NCBI RefSeq assembly: GCF_003020125.1
Contig: NZ_PYFW01000007.1
Location: forward strand, 62,001 to 126,000
DNA length: 64,000 nucleotides
Direction of reading: 5' to 3'
Origin: Bradyrhizobium sp. MOS003
Lineage (GTDB): Bacteria; Pseudomonadota; Alphaproteobacteria; Rhizobiales; Xanthobacteraceae
Shown here: piece after piece, positions 23,026 to 32,131 of the stretch
Numbering within the stretch: the first letter of the stretch is position 1
How the letters are laid out: every line of letters begins with the position of its first letter
Program-made: the position numbers and the translations under genes
The notes under the pieces: model-generated
What the model saw: only the letters and a program-made list of their open reading frames with translations
Database searches by the model: none
What the model was told of the DNA's origin: nothing

Positions 23026-24174
23026 TCAGCGTTTGTAAGTGTTCTTGACGAAAGGCATGGCCGCGACCTGCACGGCCAAGCGCTGGCCGCGCACTTCGGC
23101 GAACAGGTTTGTGCCGAGCGCGCTTTGGCTCGTGGGCACATAACCCATCGCAACCGGCGCATTCAGGCTCGGGCCGAAACCGCCCGAGGTGACTTGTCCG
23201 ATCGGCTCGCCGCCCGCGCTGTCGGCGAACAGCAGCGCGCCCTCGCGGACCGGCGCGCGTCCCTGGGCGAGCAGGCCGATACGGCGGCGGGCCGCGCCGT
23301 GATCGAAATGAGCGAGGATTTTTTCGGCACCGGGAAAGCCGCCGGCGCGCGCGCCGCCGGTGCGGCGGGACTTCTGCACCGACCATTCCAGCGCGGCCTC
23401 GACCGGCGTGGTCGCGGTGTCGATGTCGTGGCCGTAGAGGCAGAGCCCGGCCTCCAGCCGTAGGCTGTCGCGGGCGCCCAGGCCGATCGGCAGCACGTCC
23501 GGATTGTCCAGCAGCGTTTTGGCAAGACGGTCGGCATCGGCCGTCGGAACCGAGATTTCAAAACCGTCCTCGCCGGTGTAGCCGGAGCGCGAGACGAAGC
23601 AGTCGATGCCGGCAACCTTGCGCGGGCCGGAATCCATGAACTTCATGGCGGGCGCCTCTGCACACAATTTCGCCAGCGCCGCCTCGGCCTTCGGCCCCTG
23701 CAGCGCGATCAGCGCGCGATCCGTGAGAGAATCGATTACGCAAACGTCGGAGAGATGCGCGCGCAGATGGGCCTCGTCGGCGTCCTTGCAAGCGGCGTTG
23801 ACGACCAGGAAGAGGTGATCGCCGAAATTGGCGACCATGAGGTCGTCGAGAATGCCGCCGTCCGCATTGGTGAACTGGGCGTAGCGCTGCCGTCCCGGCG
23901 CGATCGCCACGATATCCTGCGGCACCAGCCGTTCCAGCGCGCGGGCAGCGTCCTCGACCTTGCCCGATTTCGGCCGAAGCGCGATCTGGCCCATATGGGA
24001 GACGTCGAACAGGCCGGCGGAGGTCCGGGTATGGAGGTGCTCCTTCAGCACGCCCGCGGGGTATTGCACGGGCATGTCGTAGCCCGCGAACGGCACCATC
24101 TTGCCGCCCAGGGAGACATGAAGCCCATGAAGGGGTGTACGTTTCAGGGAATCTTGGTCGTCGCGCGCTAGCAT
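23026..24174 (-). CDS. gcvT: Aminomethyltransferase, glycine cleavage T protein
   Basis: 382 residues from the ATG at 24174. It releases ammonia from the aminomethyl-lipoyl group and passes the methylene to tetrahydrofolate. Typical blocks are PFAGYDMPVQYPAGV (about 26-40), GLFDVSHMGQ (near 54), SRSGYTGEDGFEISVP (near 190) and the C-terminal folate domain with GQVTSGGFGPSL. The frame is open upstream through the riboswitch, but that part is not protein coding. Confidence 0.97.
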   Translation of the reverse strand: MLARDDQDSLKRTPLHGLHVSLGGKMVPFAGYDMPVQYPAGVLKEHLHTRTSAGLFDVSHMGQIALRPKSGKVEDAARALERLVPQDIVAIAPGRQRYAQFTNADGGILDDLMVANFGDHLFLVVNAACKDADEAHLRAHLSDVCVIDSLTDRALIALQGPKAEAALAKLCAEAPAMKFMDSGPRKVAGIDCFVSRSGYTGEDGFEISVPTADADRLAKTLLDNPDVLPIGLGARDSLRLEAGLCLYGHDIDTATTPVEAALEWSVQKSRRTGGARAGGFPGAEKILAHFDHGAARRRIGLLAQGRAPVREGALLFADSAGGEPIGQVTSGGFGPSLNAPVAMGYVPTSQSALGTNLFAEVRGQRLAVQVAAMPFVKNTYKR

Positions 24175-24232
24175 CACAGGGGCCCTCGGCGGTTCCCCCG
24201 GGAGGATTCCCTGAGGACACCAGTCGAAGCCC

Positions 24233-24424
24233 CATCTGTCGCTGTGCCTGAGAGTATTATCCCGTCGGCGGGAGCCATCCGGGCAAACCTTCCTTAAAAG
24301 GTATTTGCCCGTCGGCGCCTCTTTCCAGATGCTGTCAAAGCCACGCGGTCCTTTTGCCTGAGAGTTTCCGGGGCGGTTGCTCCTTCGGCGCCGGCTGCCT
24401 AAAGCCGGTCTCTCCCGACGTGGC
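24233..24424 (-). ncRNA. Tandem glycine riboswitch upstream of gcvT
   Basis: Read on the minus strand there are two aptamers. Aptamer 1 (24424-24341) has GGGAGAG, GCGCCGAAGGAGCAA and ACTCTCAGGCAAAAGGACCG, closed by CCACG/CGTGG. Aptamer 2 (24331-24233) is closed by CATCTG/CAGATG and has CGCCGACGGGCAA, an extended P3 arm and ATACTCTCAGGCACAGCGAC. These are the conserved core bases of glycine riboswitches. Tandem copies before gcvT normally switch the operon on when glycine is abundant. Confidence 0.95.
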
Positions 24425-24644
24425 CGTACGATACAGATGGGTAAAGACCACAGCGGGGCCAAGCCTGTCAACGCGTCCGCGCGTCCTATCCAACGGGATT
24501 GAGCGCCTGCGGCAACCCTCTGATCTCTCTGCACAGTTTCTGGACAGCGAAGCTGGCCTTGTCTAAAAGCGCTTTGGCCCGCAGATATCAGCCTCAACGT
24601 TACGGTTTGGATGGCGAGAAGCGGGTCCAGGCACACCCGATTGG

Positions 24645-27332
24645 ATGAACATGAGCGGCGTCAACGAGATCAGGTCGACCTTTCTGAACTTCTTTGCCGA
24701 GAACGGCCACGAGATCGTGTCGTCCTCGCCATTGGTGCCGCGCAACGACCCGACATTGATGTTCACCAATGCCGGCATGGTGCAGTTCAAGAACGTCTTT
24801 ACCGGCGTCGAGAAGCGGCCCTATCAGCGCGCCACCACGTCGCAGAAATGCGTTCGCGCCGGCGGCAAGCACAACGACCTCGACAATGTCGGCTATACCG
24901 CGCGCCATCTCACCTTCTTCGAGATGCTCGGCAACTTCTCGTTCGGCGATTATTTCAAGGAGCGCGCGATCGAGCTGGCCTGGAAGCTCATCACCAAGGA
25001 TTTCGGGCTCAACAAGGACAAGCTGCTCGTCACCGTCTACCACACCGACGACGAGGCGCACGGGCTCTGGAAGAAGATTGCAGGCTTCTCCGACGACCGC
25101 ATCATCCGCATCCCGACCTCGGACAATTTCTGGGCGATGGGCGACACCGGTCCGTGCGGCCCGTGCTCGGAGATCTTCATCGACCGCGGCGACCACATCT
25201 GGGGCGGCCCTCCGGGCTCGCCGGAAGAGGACGGCGACCGCTTTCTCGAATTCTGGAATCTCGTGTTCATGCAATATGAGCAGGTGACGAAGGAGGAGCG
25301 CGTGGATTTGCCGCGTCCCTCGATCGACACCGGCATGGGTCTGGAGCGCATGGCCTGCATCATGCAGGGCGTCGACAGCGTGTTCGAGACCGATCTGTTC
25401 CGTCATCTGATCGATGCGACATCGTCCGCGCTGGGCCACGGGCCGAACGAGCAGACCGTGGCCTCGTTCCGCGTCATCGCCGATCATCTGCGTTCCTCGG
25501 CCTTCCTGGTCGCGGACGGCGTGCTGCCCTCGAACGAGGGCCGCGGCTACGTGCTGCGCCGGATCATGCGCCGCGCGATGCGTCATGCGCAGCTGCTGGG
25601 TGCGAAGGAGCCGCTGATGCATCGGCTGGTCTGGGCGCTGGTACGCGAGATGGGCCAGGCCTATCCCGACCTGATGCGCGCGGAAAACCTGATCGAGGAA
25701 ACGCTGCGGCTGGAAGAGACCCGCTTCCGCAAGACGCTGACCCGCGGCCTTGCGATCCTCGACGAGAAGAGCGCGTCCCTGAAGAAGGGCGACATGTTCG
25801 ACGGCGACGTCGCCTTCACGCTTTACGACACCTATGGTTTTCCGCTGGACCTGACCCAGGACGCGCTGAAGTCGCGCGGCATCAGCGTCGACCAGGCCTC
25901 GTTCACCGACGCGATGGAGCGCCAGAAGGCCAAGGCGCGTGAGTCCTGGAAGGGCTCGGGCGAAGCGGCTTCCGAGGCGATCTGGTTCCCGCTGCGCGAG
26001 AAGCTCGGAGCCACGGAATTCCTCGGCTACGAGACCGAGAGCGCCGAAGGCGTGGTGACCGCGCTGGTGAAGGACGGCAAGGAAGCCACGAGCCTCAAGG
26101 CCGGCGAGACCGGTGCGATCGTGCTGAACCAGACCCCGTTCTATGCGGAGTCGGGCGGCCAGGTCGGCGATACCGGTGTGCTCACGGGCGAGGGCGGCGT
26201 CAAATTCCGCGTCACCGACACGCAGAAGAAGCTCGGCGATTTCTTCGTGCATGTCGGCACGGTGGAGAGCGGCGAGCTCAAGCTCGGCACCGCGCTGCAG
26301 CTCGAGGTCGATCATTCCAGGCGCTTCTCGATCCGCGCGCATCACTCGGCGACACATCTCATCCACGAGGCGCTGCGCCAGGTGCTCGGCGACCACATCG
26401 CCCAGCGCGGCTCGATGGTCGCGCCGGACCGCCTGCGCTTCGACTTCGTGCATCCGAAGCCGATCACGGCGGAAGAGCTCGCCCGCGTCGAGGACATCGC
26501 CAACGATGTGGTGCTGGAGAACGACGAGGTCACGACCCGCGTCATGGGCGTTGACGAAGCCCGCGAAGCCGGCGCGCGTGCGCTGTTCGGGGAGAAATAT
26601 GGCGACGAGGTTCGCGTCGTCTCGATGGGCAGGACCGCGCGCGAGCGCGGCGCCAACGCGCTCGGCTGGTCGGTCGAGCTGTGCGGCGGCACGCATGTCA
26701 AGCGCACCGGCGATATCGGCCTGATCACGCTCACCGGCGAGAGCGCGGTTGCTTCGGGCGTGCGCCGCATCGAGGCGCTGACCGGCAATTACGCGCGCCG
26801 GCACGCCAACGAGACCATGGCGCTGGCGAAGAGTGCGGCGAACGAGCTGCGCACCTCGATCGACGACGTCCCTGCGCGCATCACAGCCCTGATGGACGAG
26901 CGCAAGAAGCTCGAGCGCGAATTATCCGACGCCCGCAAGAAGCTGGCGATGGGCGGCGGTGCGTCCGCCGGCAGCAATGGTGCAGCCGCGGGCGTGCGTG
27001 ACGTCGGCGACGTCAAGCTGATGGCGCGCGCGGTGGAAGGCATCGAGATGAAGGATCTCAAGAGCCTTGCCGACGACGGCAAGAAGCAGATCGGCTCCGG
27101 CGTCGTCGCGATCGTCGGGGTCACCGAGGACGGCAAGGCCGGCGTGGTGGTCGGCGTCACCGCCGACCTCACCGCACGCTTCAACGCGGTGAACCTGGTC
27201 AAGATTGCTTCCGAGGCGCTCGGCGGCAAGGGCGGCGGTGGCCGGCCCGACATGGCGCAGGCCGGCGGCCCCGATGGAGCCAAGGCAACCGAGGCGCTGG
27301 CGGCGATCGAAAAAGCGATGGCAGGCGCGTAA
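24645..27332 (+). CDS. alaS: Alanyl-tRNA synthetase
   Basis: 895 residues (893 from the alternative ATG at 24651). It charges tRNA-Ala and edits mischarged Ser and Gly. The class II catalytic core has FLNFFAENGHEIV at the start and motif 2 around RATTSQKCVRAGGKHNDL; the editing domain has the zinc-binding HHSATHLIH (about residue 567) and CGGTH (about 683); the C-terminal C-Ala domain ends in a Gly-rich GGKGGGGRPDMAQAGG. No strong ribosome site distinguishes the two starts. Confidence 0.98.
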   Translation: MNMSGVNEIRSTFLNFFAENGHEIVSSSPLVPRNDPTLMFTNAGMVQFKNVFTGVEKRPYQRATTSQKCVRAGGKHNDLDNVGYTARHLTFFEMLGNFSFGDYFKERAIELAWKLITKDFGLNKDKLLVTVYHTDDEAHGLWKKIAGFSDDRIIRIPTSDNFWAMGDTGPCGPCSEIFIDRGDHIWGGPPGSPEEDGDRFLEFWNLVFMQYEQVTKEERVDLPRPSIDTGMGLERMACIMQGVDSVFETDLFRHLIDATSSALGHGPNEQTVASFRVIADHLRSSAFLVADGVLPSNEGRGYVLRRIMRRAMRHAQLLGAKEPLMHRLVWALVREMGQAYPDLMRAENLIEETLRLEETRFRKTLTRGLAILDEKSASLKKGDMFDGDVAFTLYDTYGFPLDLTQDALKSRGISVDQASFTDAMERQKAKARESWKGSGEAASEAIWFPLREKLGATEFLGYETESAEGVVTALVKDGKEATSLKAGETGAIVLNQTPFYAESGGQVGDTGVLTGEGGVKFRVTDTQKKLGDFFVHVGTVESGELKLGTALQLEVDHSRRFSIRAHHSATHLIHEALRQVLGDHIAQRGSMVAPDRLRFDFVHPKPITAEELARVEDIANDVVLENDEVTTRVMGVDEAREAGARALFGEKYGDEVRVVSMGRTARERGANALGWSVELCGGTHVKRTGDIGLITLTGESAVASGVRRIEALTGNYARRHANETMALAKSAANELRTSIDDVPARITALMDERKKLERELSDARKKLAMGGGASAGSNGAAAGVRDVGDVKLMARAVEGIEMKDLKSLADDGKKQIGSGVVAIVGVTEDGKAGVVVGVTADLTARFNAVNLVKIASEALGGKGGGGRPDMAQAGGPDGAKATEALAAIEKAMAGA

Positions 27333-27338
27333 ACCACC

Positions 27339-28571
27339 ATGGAGCCCGTTCCGCGAGGACGTGGCTTGCGTGATCCCAATTTAAGGGATCGCCTCTATGA
27401 ATTGCTTGAGCACGACCCGTTGGCTTATTCAGCCGGGTCGCGCTTCATCAAGTTCATCATCGGCGTCATCGTGCTCAACGTCGTCTCGATGATCCTCGCC
27501 TCGGTGCCGGAACTGGACGGGCAATTCGGCACGCTGTTCTCGTCCATCACAGCCCTTGCCGTGATGGTGTTCGCGCTGGAATATCTGGCGCGGCTGTGGA
27601 CCGTGGCGGGCCACACCCAGCGCAAGGGCTCCGCGCTGTCCGACCGGCTCGGCTACGTGTTTTCGACGCTCGGCATCATCGACCTCATGGCGTTCCTGCC
27701 CGCGTCGATCGTGCTCGCCACCGGCCGGCACGCGACGCTGGCGGCGCTGGGCGTGCTGCCGTTCTTCAAGCTGATCCGGTACTCGCCGGCGATGCGCTCG
27801 CTGCTCGCCGCTGTTCATGCCGAGCGGCGGGCGCTGATCGGCTGCATCGTCATCCTGATCGGCGCGGTCTTGACCTTCGCCTCGCTGCTCTACGCCATCG
27901 AGCGCGACGTGCAGCCGGACAAGCTCGGCACCATCCCGCAGGCGATGTGGTGGGCGATCGTGACGCTCGGCACCGTCGGCTATGGCGACGTGGTGCCGGT
28001 GACGGCGCTCGGCAAGCTGGTCTCCACTTTCGCCATCATCTCAGGCTTTGCCATGATCGCGCTGCCGGTCGCGATCATCTCCACGGCGTTTGCCGAAGAG
28101 GTGAAGCGGCGCGATTTCGTCGTCACCTGGGGCATGCTGGCGCGGGTGCCGCTGTTCTCGCATCTGTCGGCCGCGGAGATCGCCGACATCATGCGTCTCT
28201 TGCGCGCGCGCACCATCGAGCAGGGCGAGATACTGGTCCGTCGCGGCGATGCGGCCTCGTCGATGTATTTCATCACCGCCGGCGAGGTCGAGATCGCGCT
28301 GCCGAGCCAGCACGTGCGGCTCACCGACGGCACCTTCTTCGGCGAGATCGCGCTGCTGCACAAAACAAAGCGCAGCGGTACGGTGACGGCGACGCGCAAG
28401 ACGCGCCTTCTGGTGCTCGACGCCCAGGATTTCCACGCTTTGATCGAACGCATGCCTACGCTGGCCGACCACGTCCACACGACCGCCAAGGCGAGGCTCG
28501 CCGATACCGGCGACCTCGCGCTGGCGGAGCTGGCTCAGGCGGAGGGGGAAAGCGGGGGCGAGGCGAACTGA
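27339..28571 (+). CDS. Cyclic-nucleotide-gated potassium channel (MlotiK1-like)
   Basis: 410 residues. Six helices: S1 about 33-54, S2 64-87, S3 105-127, S4 region 138-160 with spaced Arg/Lys, S5 166-187, then the pore with the K+ filter TVGYGD (212-217) and S6 226-250. A cNMP-binding domain occupies about 270-385 with the phosphate-binding cassette FFGEIALLHKTKRSGTVTA. This is the architecture of the Mesorhizobium MloK1 channel. It starts 6 bases after alaS and is probably co-transcribed. Confidence 0.93.
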   Translation: MEPVPRGRGLRDPNLRDRLYELLEHDPLAYSAGSRFIKFIIGVIVLNVVSMILASVPELDGQFGTLFSSITALAVMVFALEYLARLWTVAGHTQRKGSALSDRLGYVFSTLGIIDLMAFLPASIVLATGRHATLAALGVLPFFKLIRYSPAMRSLLAAVHAERRALIGCIVILIGAVLTFASLLYAIERDVQPDKLGTIPQAMWWAIVTLGTVGYGDVVPVTALGKLVSTFAIISGFAMIALPVAIISTAFAEEVKRRDFVVTWGMLARVPLFSHLSAAEIADIMRLLRARTIEQGEILVRRGDAASSMYFITAGEVEIALPSQHVRLTDGTFFGEIALLHKTKRSGTVTATRKTRLLVLDAQDFHALIERMPTLADHVHTTAKARLADTGDLALAELAQAEGESGGEAN

Positions 28572-28587
28572 TGAGGCGTGCTCCGCC

Positions 28588-29088
28588 TCAGCCTTTCTTC
28601 AGGAAAACATACTCGGCCGAGTAGGGCGCGCTTCTGAACTCGCCGGCCTTTTCGCACGTGCCGTCGAGCTTGCCGCCATGGGTGTTGATGCGCTGAACCG
28701 TGGTGACAGGCGTGAGGGCGCCGCTGCCGCGGCGGGCGGTGACCTCCAGCTTCAGCCAGGGGATATCGGCAGCCGTCGCACCGGGCGCGTTGCCAATCGC
28801 CTTGCCGACCACGGCGCTGCTGTCGGCGAGTTCCCAGTTCGGGCCGGCATAGTGCCTGCCGATCGTCTTGCCCTCGGACAGCAGCGTTGCGATCGGCTCA
28901 CGGAAGGTCCAGGCGAGCTTGCCGTCGCTACCGGCTTTGCATTCGTAGACCTGCGCGCCCTCGGCGTGGACGCTGAGCACGACGCTCTCGCCCGGTGCGG
29001 CGATGGCGTCGGGAAGCGGCTCTGCAGCCCCGACCGGCCCGATCAGGGCCGTGAGCAGCATTGTGGGGCCGGCAAGCTTGATGAACAT
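28588..29088 (-). CDS. DUF3455-type exported protein
   Basis: 166 residues. Signal peptide 1-22 (MFIKLAGPTMLLTALIGPVGAA), mature domain with GAQVYECKAGSDGKLAWTFREPIATL (about 45-70), IGRHYAGPNWE and IPWLKLEVTARRGSGALTPVTTVQRINTHGG, the pattern of DUF3455. Two Cys (in YECKA and GTCEKAG) may pair. Start at 29088 chosen for its GGAGATG ribosome site and clean signal. Secreted or periplasmic; function unknown. Confidence 0.85.
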   Translation of the reverse strand: MFIKLAGPTMLLTALIGPVGAAEPLPDAIAAPGESVVLSVHAEGAQVYECKAGSDGKLAWTFREPIATLLSEGKTIGRHYAGPNWELADSSAVVGKAIGNAPGATAADIPWLKLEVTARRGSGALTPVTTVQRINTHGGKLDGTCEKAGEFRSAPYSAEYVFLKKG

Positions 29089-29112
29089 AATGGCATCTCC
29101 GGGCAAGGTCCC

Positions 29113-29146
29113 AAAAAGAAACGGGCCGCGCTGTTGCGCGGCCCGT
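29113..29146 (-). terminator. icd terminator
   Basis: On the minus strand ACGGGCCGCG and CGCGGCCCGT form a perfect 10-bp stem with a 6-base loop, followed by TTTCTTTTT. It begins 39 bases after the icd stop. Confidence 0.88.
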
Positions 29147-29184
29147 GATGATGTCTGGCCCAGTCGGGCGAAATTGCGGTCGGC

Positions 29185-30399
29185 TCAGGCCGCCAGCTCC
29201 TTGGTCAGGTTCTCGGCGACCTTGTCGAGGAAGCCGGTGGTCGAGAGCCAGCGCTGGTCGGCGCCGACCAGGAGCGCGAGGTCCTTGGTCATGTAGCCAG
29301 CCTCGACGGTGTCGACGCAGACCTTCTCCAGCGTGTTGGCGAACTTGGCGAGCTCGGCATTGTTGTCGAGCTTGGCGCGGTGCGACAGGCCACGGGTCCA
29401 GGCGAAGATCGAGGCGATCGAGTTGGTCGAGGTCTCCTTGCCCTTCTGGTGCTCGCGGTAGTGGCGGGTCACCGTGCCGTGGGCGGCTTCCGCCTCGACG
29501 GTCTTGCCGTCGGGGGTGAGGAGCACGGAGGTCATCAGGCCGAGCGAGCCGTAACCCTGCGCGACCGTGTCGGACTGCACGTCGCCGTCGTAGTTCTTGC
29601 AGGCCCAGACGTAGCCGCCGGACCACTTGAGTGCCGAGGCCACCATGTCGTCGATCAGGCGGTGCTCGTAGGTCAGACCCTTGGCCTCGAATTCCTTCTT
29701 GAACTCGCGGTCGTAGATGTCCTGGAAGATGTCCTTGAAGCGGCCGTCATAGACCTTGAGAATCGTGTTCTTGGTCGAGAGATAGACCGGGTAGTTGCGC
29801 AGCAGGCCGTAGTTCAGCGAGGCGCGGGCGAAGTCGATGATGGAGTCGTCGAGATTGTACATCTCCATGGCGACGCCGGCGCCGGGCGCCTTGAACACTT
29901 CCTTCTCGATCACGGTGCCGTCTTCGCCGACGAACTTCATCGACAACGTGCCCTTGCCCGGGAACTTGAAGTCGGTGGCGCGGTACTGGTCGCCATAGGC
30001 GTGGCGGCCGATGATGATCGGCTTGGTCCAGCCGGGAACCAGGCGCGGCACGTTCTTGCATATGATCGGCTCGCGGAAGATCACGCCGCCCAGGATGTTG
30101 CGGATGGTGCCGTTCGGCGACTTCCACATCTGCTTGAGGTTGAACTCCTTCACCCGGGCTTCATCAGGGGTGATGGTGGCGCACTTCACGCCGACGCCGA
30201 CCTTCTTGATCGCCTCGGCGGCGTCGATGGTGACCTGATCATTGGTGTGGTCGCGGTACTCCATGCCCAGGTCGAAATACATCAGCTCGACATCCAGGAA
30301 CGGGGTGATCAGCTTGTCCTTGATGTACTGCCAGATGATCCGGGTCATCTCGTCGCCATCGAGTTCGACGACGGGATTGGATACCTTGATTTTTGCCAT
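29185..30399 (-). CDS. icd: NADP-dependent isocitrate dehydrogenase
   Basis: 404 residues from the ATG at 30399, the usual length of the eukaryote-like homodimeric IDH found in alphaproteobacteria. It oxidises isocitrate to 2-oxoglutarate with NADPH formation in the TCA cycle. Blocks include NPVVELDGDEMTRIIW at the start, KSPNGTIRN (substrate-binding Ser) near 95 and LTPDGKTVEAEAAHGTVTRHY near 304. An in-frame upstream start at 30441 is not needed. Confidence 0.97.
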   Translation of the reverse strand: MAKIKVSNPVVELDGDEMTRIIWQYIKDKLITPFLDVELMYFDLGMEYRDHTNDQVTIDAAEAIKKVGVGVKCATITPDEARVKEFNLKQMWKSPNGTIRNILGGVIFREPIICKNVPRLVPGWTKPIIIGRHAYGDQYRATDFKFPGKGTLSMKFVGEDGTVIEKEVFKAPGAGVAMEMYNLDDSIIDFARASLNYGLLRNYPVYLSTKNTILKVYDGRFKDIFQDIYDREFKKEFEAKGLTYEHRLIDDMVASALKWSGGYVWACKNYDGDVQSDTVAQGYGSLGLMTSVLLTPDGKTVEAEAAHGTVTRHYREHQKGKETSTNSIASIFAWTRGLSHRAKLDNNAELAKFANTLEKVCVDTVEAGYMTKDLALLVGADQRWLSTTGFLDKVAENLTKELAA

Positions 30400-30747
30400 G
30401 ATCGGGGAAGCCTCTTGGGAACGGCGCTTTTGGTGCGCCACGGGAATATCCGCCGCCTCATAGCACCCGGACGCGGCGGGCGAAAGCCAAGGGATTATGC
30501 ACTTTTAGCCGATCCAGCCCCCACAGACGGGGGGCGGGGAGGCGCCCGCAGGCCGGGGCGGGCCTGAGGCTTCGGCAGAGATTCAAAAGTCGATTCCAAC
30601 CCGTTATTTCCCTTGAGAATTTCGTCAGGACAGGCAAACGACAGGCGAACGGGCAGCCGGTCCCAAGGAGATCTTGGCAGCCGGCATGAATCAATTCCTG
30701 AGGCGGCCCCGCCAAGGCCTTGAGGGACAGAGTGAAAGCGAAACGAG
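30400..30747. other. Intergenic region between divergent icd and trmJ
   Basis: About 350 bases. It should hold both promoters; CTCTTGGGAACGGCGCTT and an AT-richer piece at 30590-30625 (GTTATTTCCCTTGAGAATTT) are the least GC-rich parts. Several short open frames on both strands are not supported. No RNA gene recognised. Confidence 0.4.
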
Positions 30748-31947
30748 ATGTCGGGGACTGACAAGAGCAAGGCGGGTTTGTCCCTCGACGGTCCCATCGT
30801 CATCCTGGTCGAGCCGCAGCTCGGCGAAAACATCGGCATGGCCGCGCGCGCCATGGGCAATTTTGCGCTCGGTGCCATGCGTATCGTCAACCCCAGGGAC
30901 GGCTGGCCCAACATCGCGGCCCAACGCGCCGCGGCCGGTGCCGACCACATTCTGGAAAAGGTCCAGTTGTTCGGCACGGTCGAAGAGGCGGTGGCCGACC
31001 TCGACCTGCTGTTCGCCACCACCGCGCGCCCCCACGACCAGGCCAAGCCCGTGGTCGGGCCGGAGGCGGCGGCCAGCGAGATCGCGGGTCACGTCGCGGC
31101 CGGTGGCAAGGCCGGTATCCTGTTCGGCCGCGAGCGCTGGGGACTGACCAACGAGGAGGTCGGCCTCTCAAACCGCATCATCACCTTCCCGGTCAATCCG
31201 GGTTTCGCCTCGCTCAACCTCGCCCAGGCCGTGCTGCTGGTCGGCTATGAATGGTTCAAGCGGGCGACCTCAGGCGAGCTGCCGCACGCGATGCCGGAGC
31301 GCTCCGAGCGCGCTTCGCAGCACCAGATGCAGGCTTTCTTCGACAACCTGATCCGCGAGCTCGACAAGGTGGAATTCCTGCGCCCGGCCGAGAAGCGCGA
31401 CACCATGCTGGTCAACCTGCGCAACATCTTCAGCCGGATGGAGCCGACCAAGCAGGACATGCACACCCTGCACGGGGTGATCATGGCAATCGCCGAAGGG
31501 CGCAAGGGACCGGCCAAGGGCGGCGTGCTCGACGGCGAGCAGGCCACGCGCCTGCGCGCGCTCCTGGCCGAGCACGGGCAGGGCGGCGGCGTTCCCGACA
31601 GCGGCTCGACGGTGCGCGGTCTCGCCCGCCTGCTCCGCCGCAACCCGACCGATGCCGAGCGCCTGCTCTGGCAGGCCCTGACCCGCGACCGCCGCTTTGC
31701 CGGCGGGTTCAAGCGCCAGACCCCGGTCGGTCGCCACATCCCGGACTTCGTCTCGTTCCCGCACCGGATCGCGATCGAGCTGGTCAACCCGGGCGAGGGG
31801 GAAGCCATCGCAGCGGATCGCGCGTCGCGGCGGAATTGGCTCGAGGCGCGGGATTATCGGGTGTTGGAGGTCCGTGCGGCGGACGTGGAGCGCGATCTCG
31901 AGGCCGAACTGGCGCGGCTGCAGGGGATGATCGAGCAGGGCGCGTAA
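30748..31947 (+). CDS. trmJ: TrmJ-type tRNA 2'-O-methyltransferase fused to a DUF559 nuclease-like domain
   Basis: 399 residues. Residues about 15-170 form a SPOUT methyltransferase with NIGMAARAMGNF (motif 1), GILFGRERWGLTNEE (motif 2) and SLNLAQAVLLV (motif 3); the helical tail to about 245 matches TrmJ, which methylates the ribose of position 32 in tRNA. After a linker (250-288) comes a DUF559/Vsr-like domain (about 289-395) with RNPTDAERLLWQAL, RRFAGGFKRQTPVGRHIPDF and RRNWLEARDYRVLEVRAADV. Asp333 and Glu344 are kept, but the usual second acidic residue (ELD) is ELV and the GGQH loop is lost, so cleavage activity is doubtful. The reading frame is continuous. Confidence 0.92.
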   Translation: MSGTDKSKAGLSLDGPIVILVEPQLGENIGMAARAMGNFALGAMRIVNPRDGWPNIAAQRAAAGADHILEKVQLFGTVEEAVADLDLLFATTARPHDQAKPVVGPEAAASEIAGHVAAGGKAGILFGRERWGLTNEEVGLSNRIITFPVNPGFASLNLAQAVLLVGYEWFKRATSGELPHAMPERSERASQHQMQAFFDNLIRELDKVEFLRPAEKRDTMLVNLRNIFSRMEPTKQDMHTLHGVIMAIAEGRKGPAKGGVLDGEQATRLRALLAEHGQGGGVPDSGSTVRGLARLLRRNPTDAERLLWQALTRDRRFAGGFKRQTPVGRHIPDFVSFPHRIAIELVNPGEGEAIAADRASRRNWLEARDYRVLEVRAADVERDLEAELARLQGMIEQGA

Positions 31948-31969
31948 CCCCCGGTCGATCAGCGCCGGT

Positions 31970-32096
31970 TCAGCGCTGAACCACAACCTTGCCGCCGACC
32001 AGGGTCAGTTCGCCTTGATATCCTTGATCTGCGCCTCTGGCACGGCCGTGTAGCCCGCGGAGAGTATCAAGATGTCCGCAAGCTTGCCGGGTTGCA
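31970..32096 (-). pseudogene. Remnant of an amidohydrolase C-terminus
   Basis: On the minus strand the piece PGKLADILILSAGYTAVPEA, then QIKDIKA, and after one missing base LTLVGGKVVVQR and TGA, has the form of the last 40 residues of a metal-dependent amidohydrolase (YtcJ/amidohydrolase-3 type). The frame breaks near 32010. Nothing upstream continues the enzyme: the sequence passes into the end of the CHAT gene. This is a leftover of a gene removed by deletion or replacement. Confidence 0.65.
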
Positions 32097-32131
32097 TTGT
32101 CCATTTTGCGCTGTCGGGCTCGCGAGCGCCT

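Noticed and set aside
24600..26804. 734-residue minus-strand open frame opposite alaS
   Set aside because: alaS is certain on the plus strand; the opposite product has the typical shadow composition.
29113..29146. Hairpin considered as terminator for the DUF3455 gene
   Set aside because: That gene starts downstream of it on the same strand; the T run follows the icd side, so it belongs to icd.
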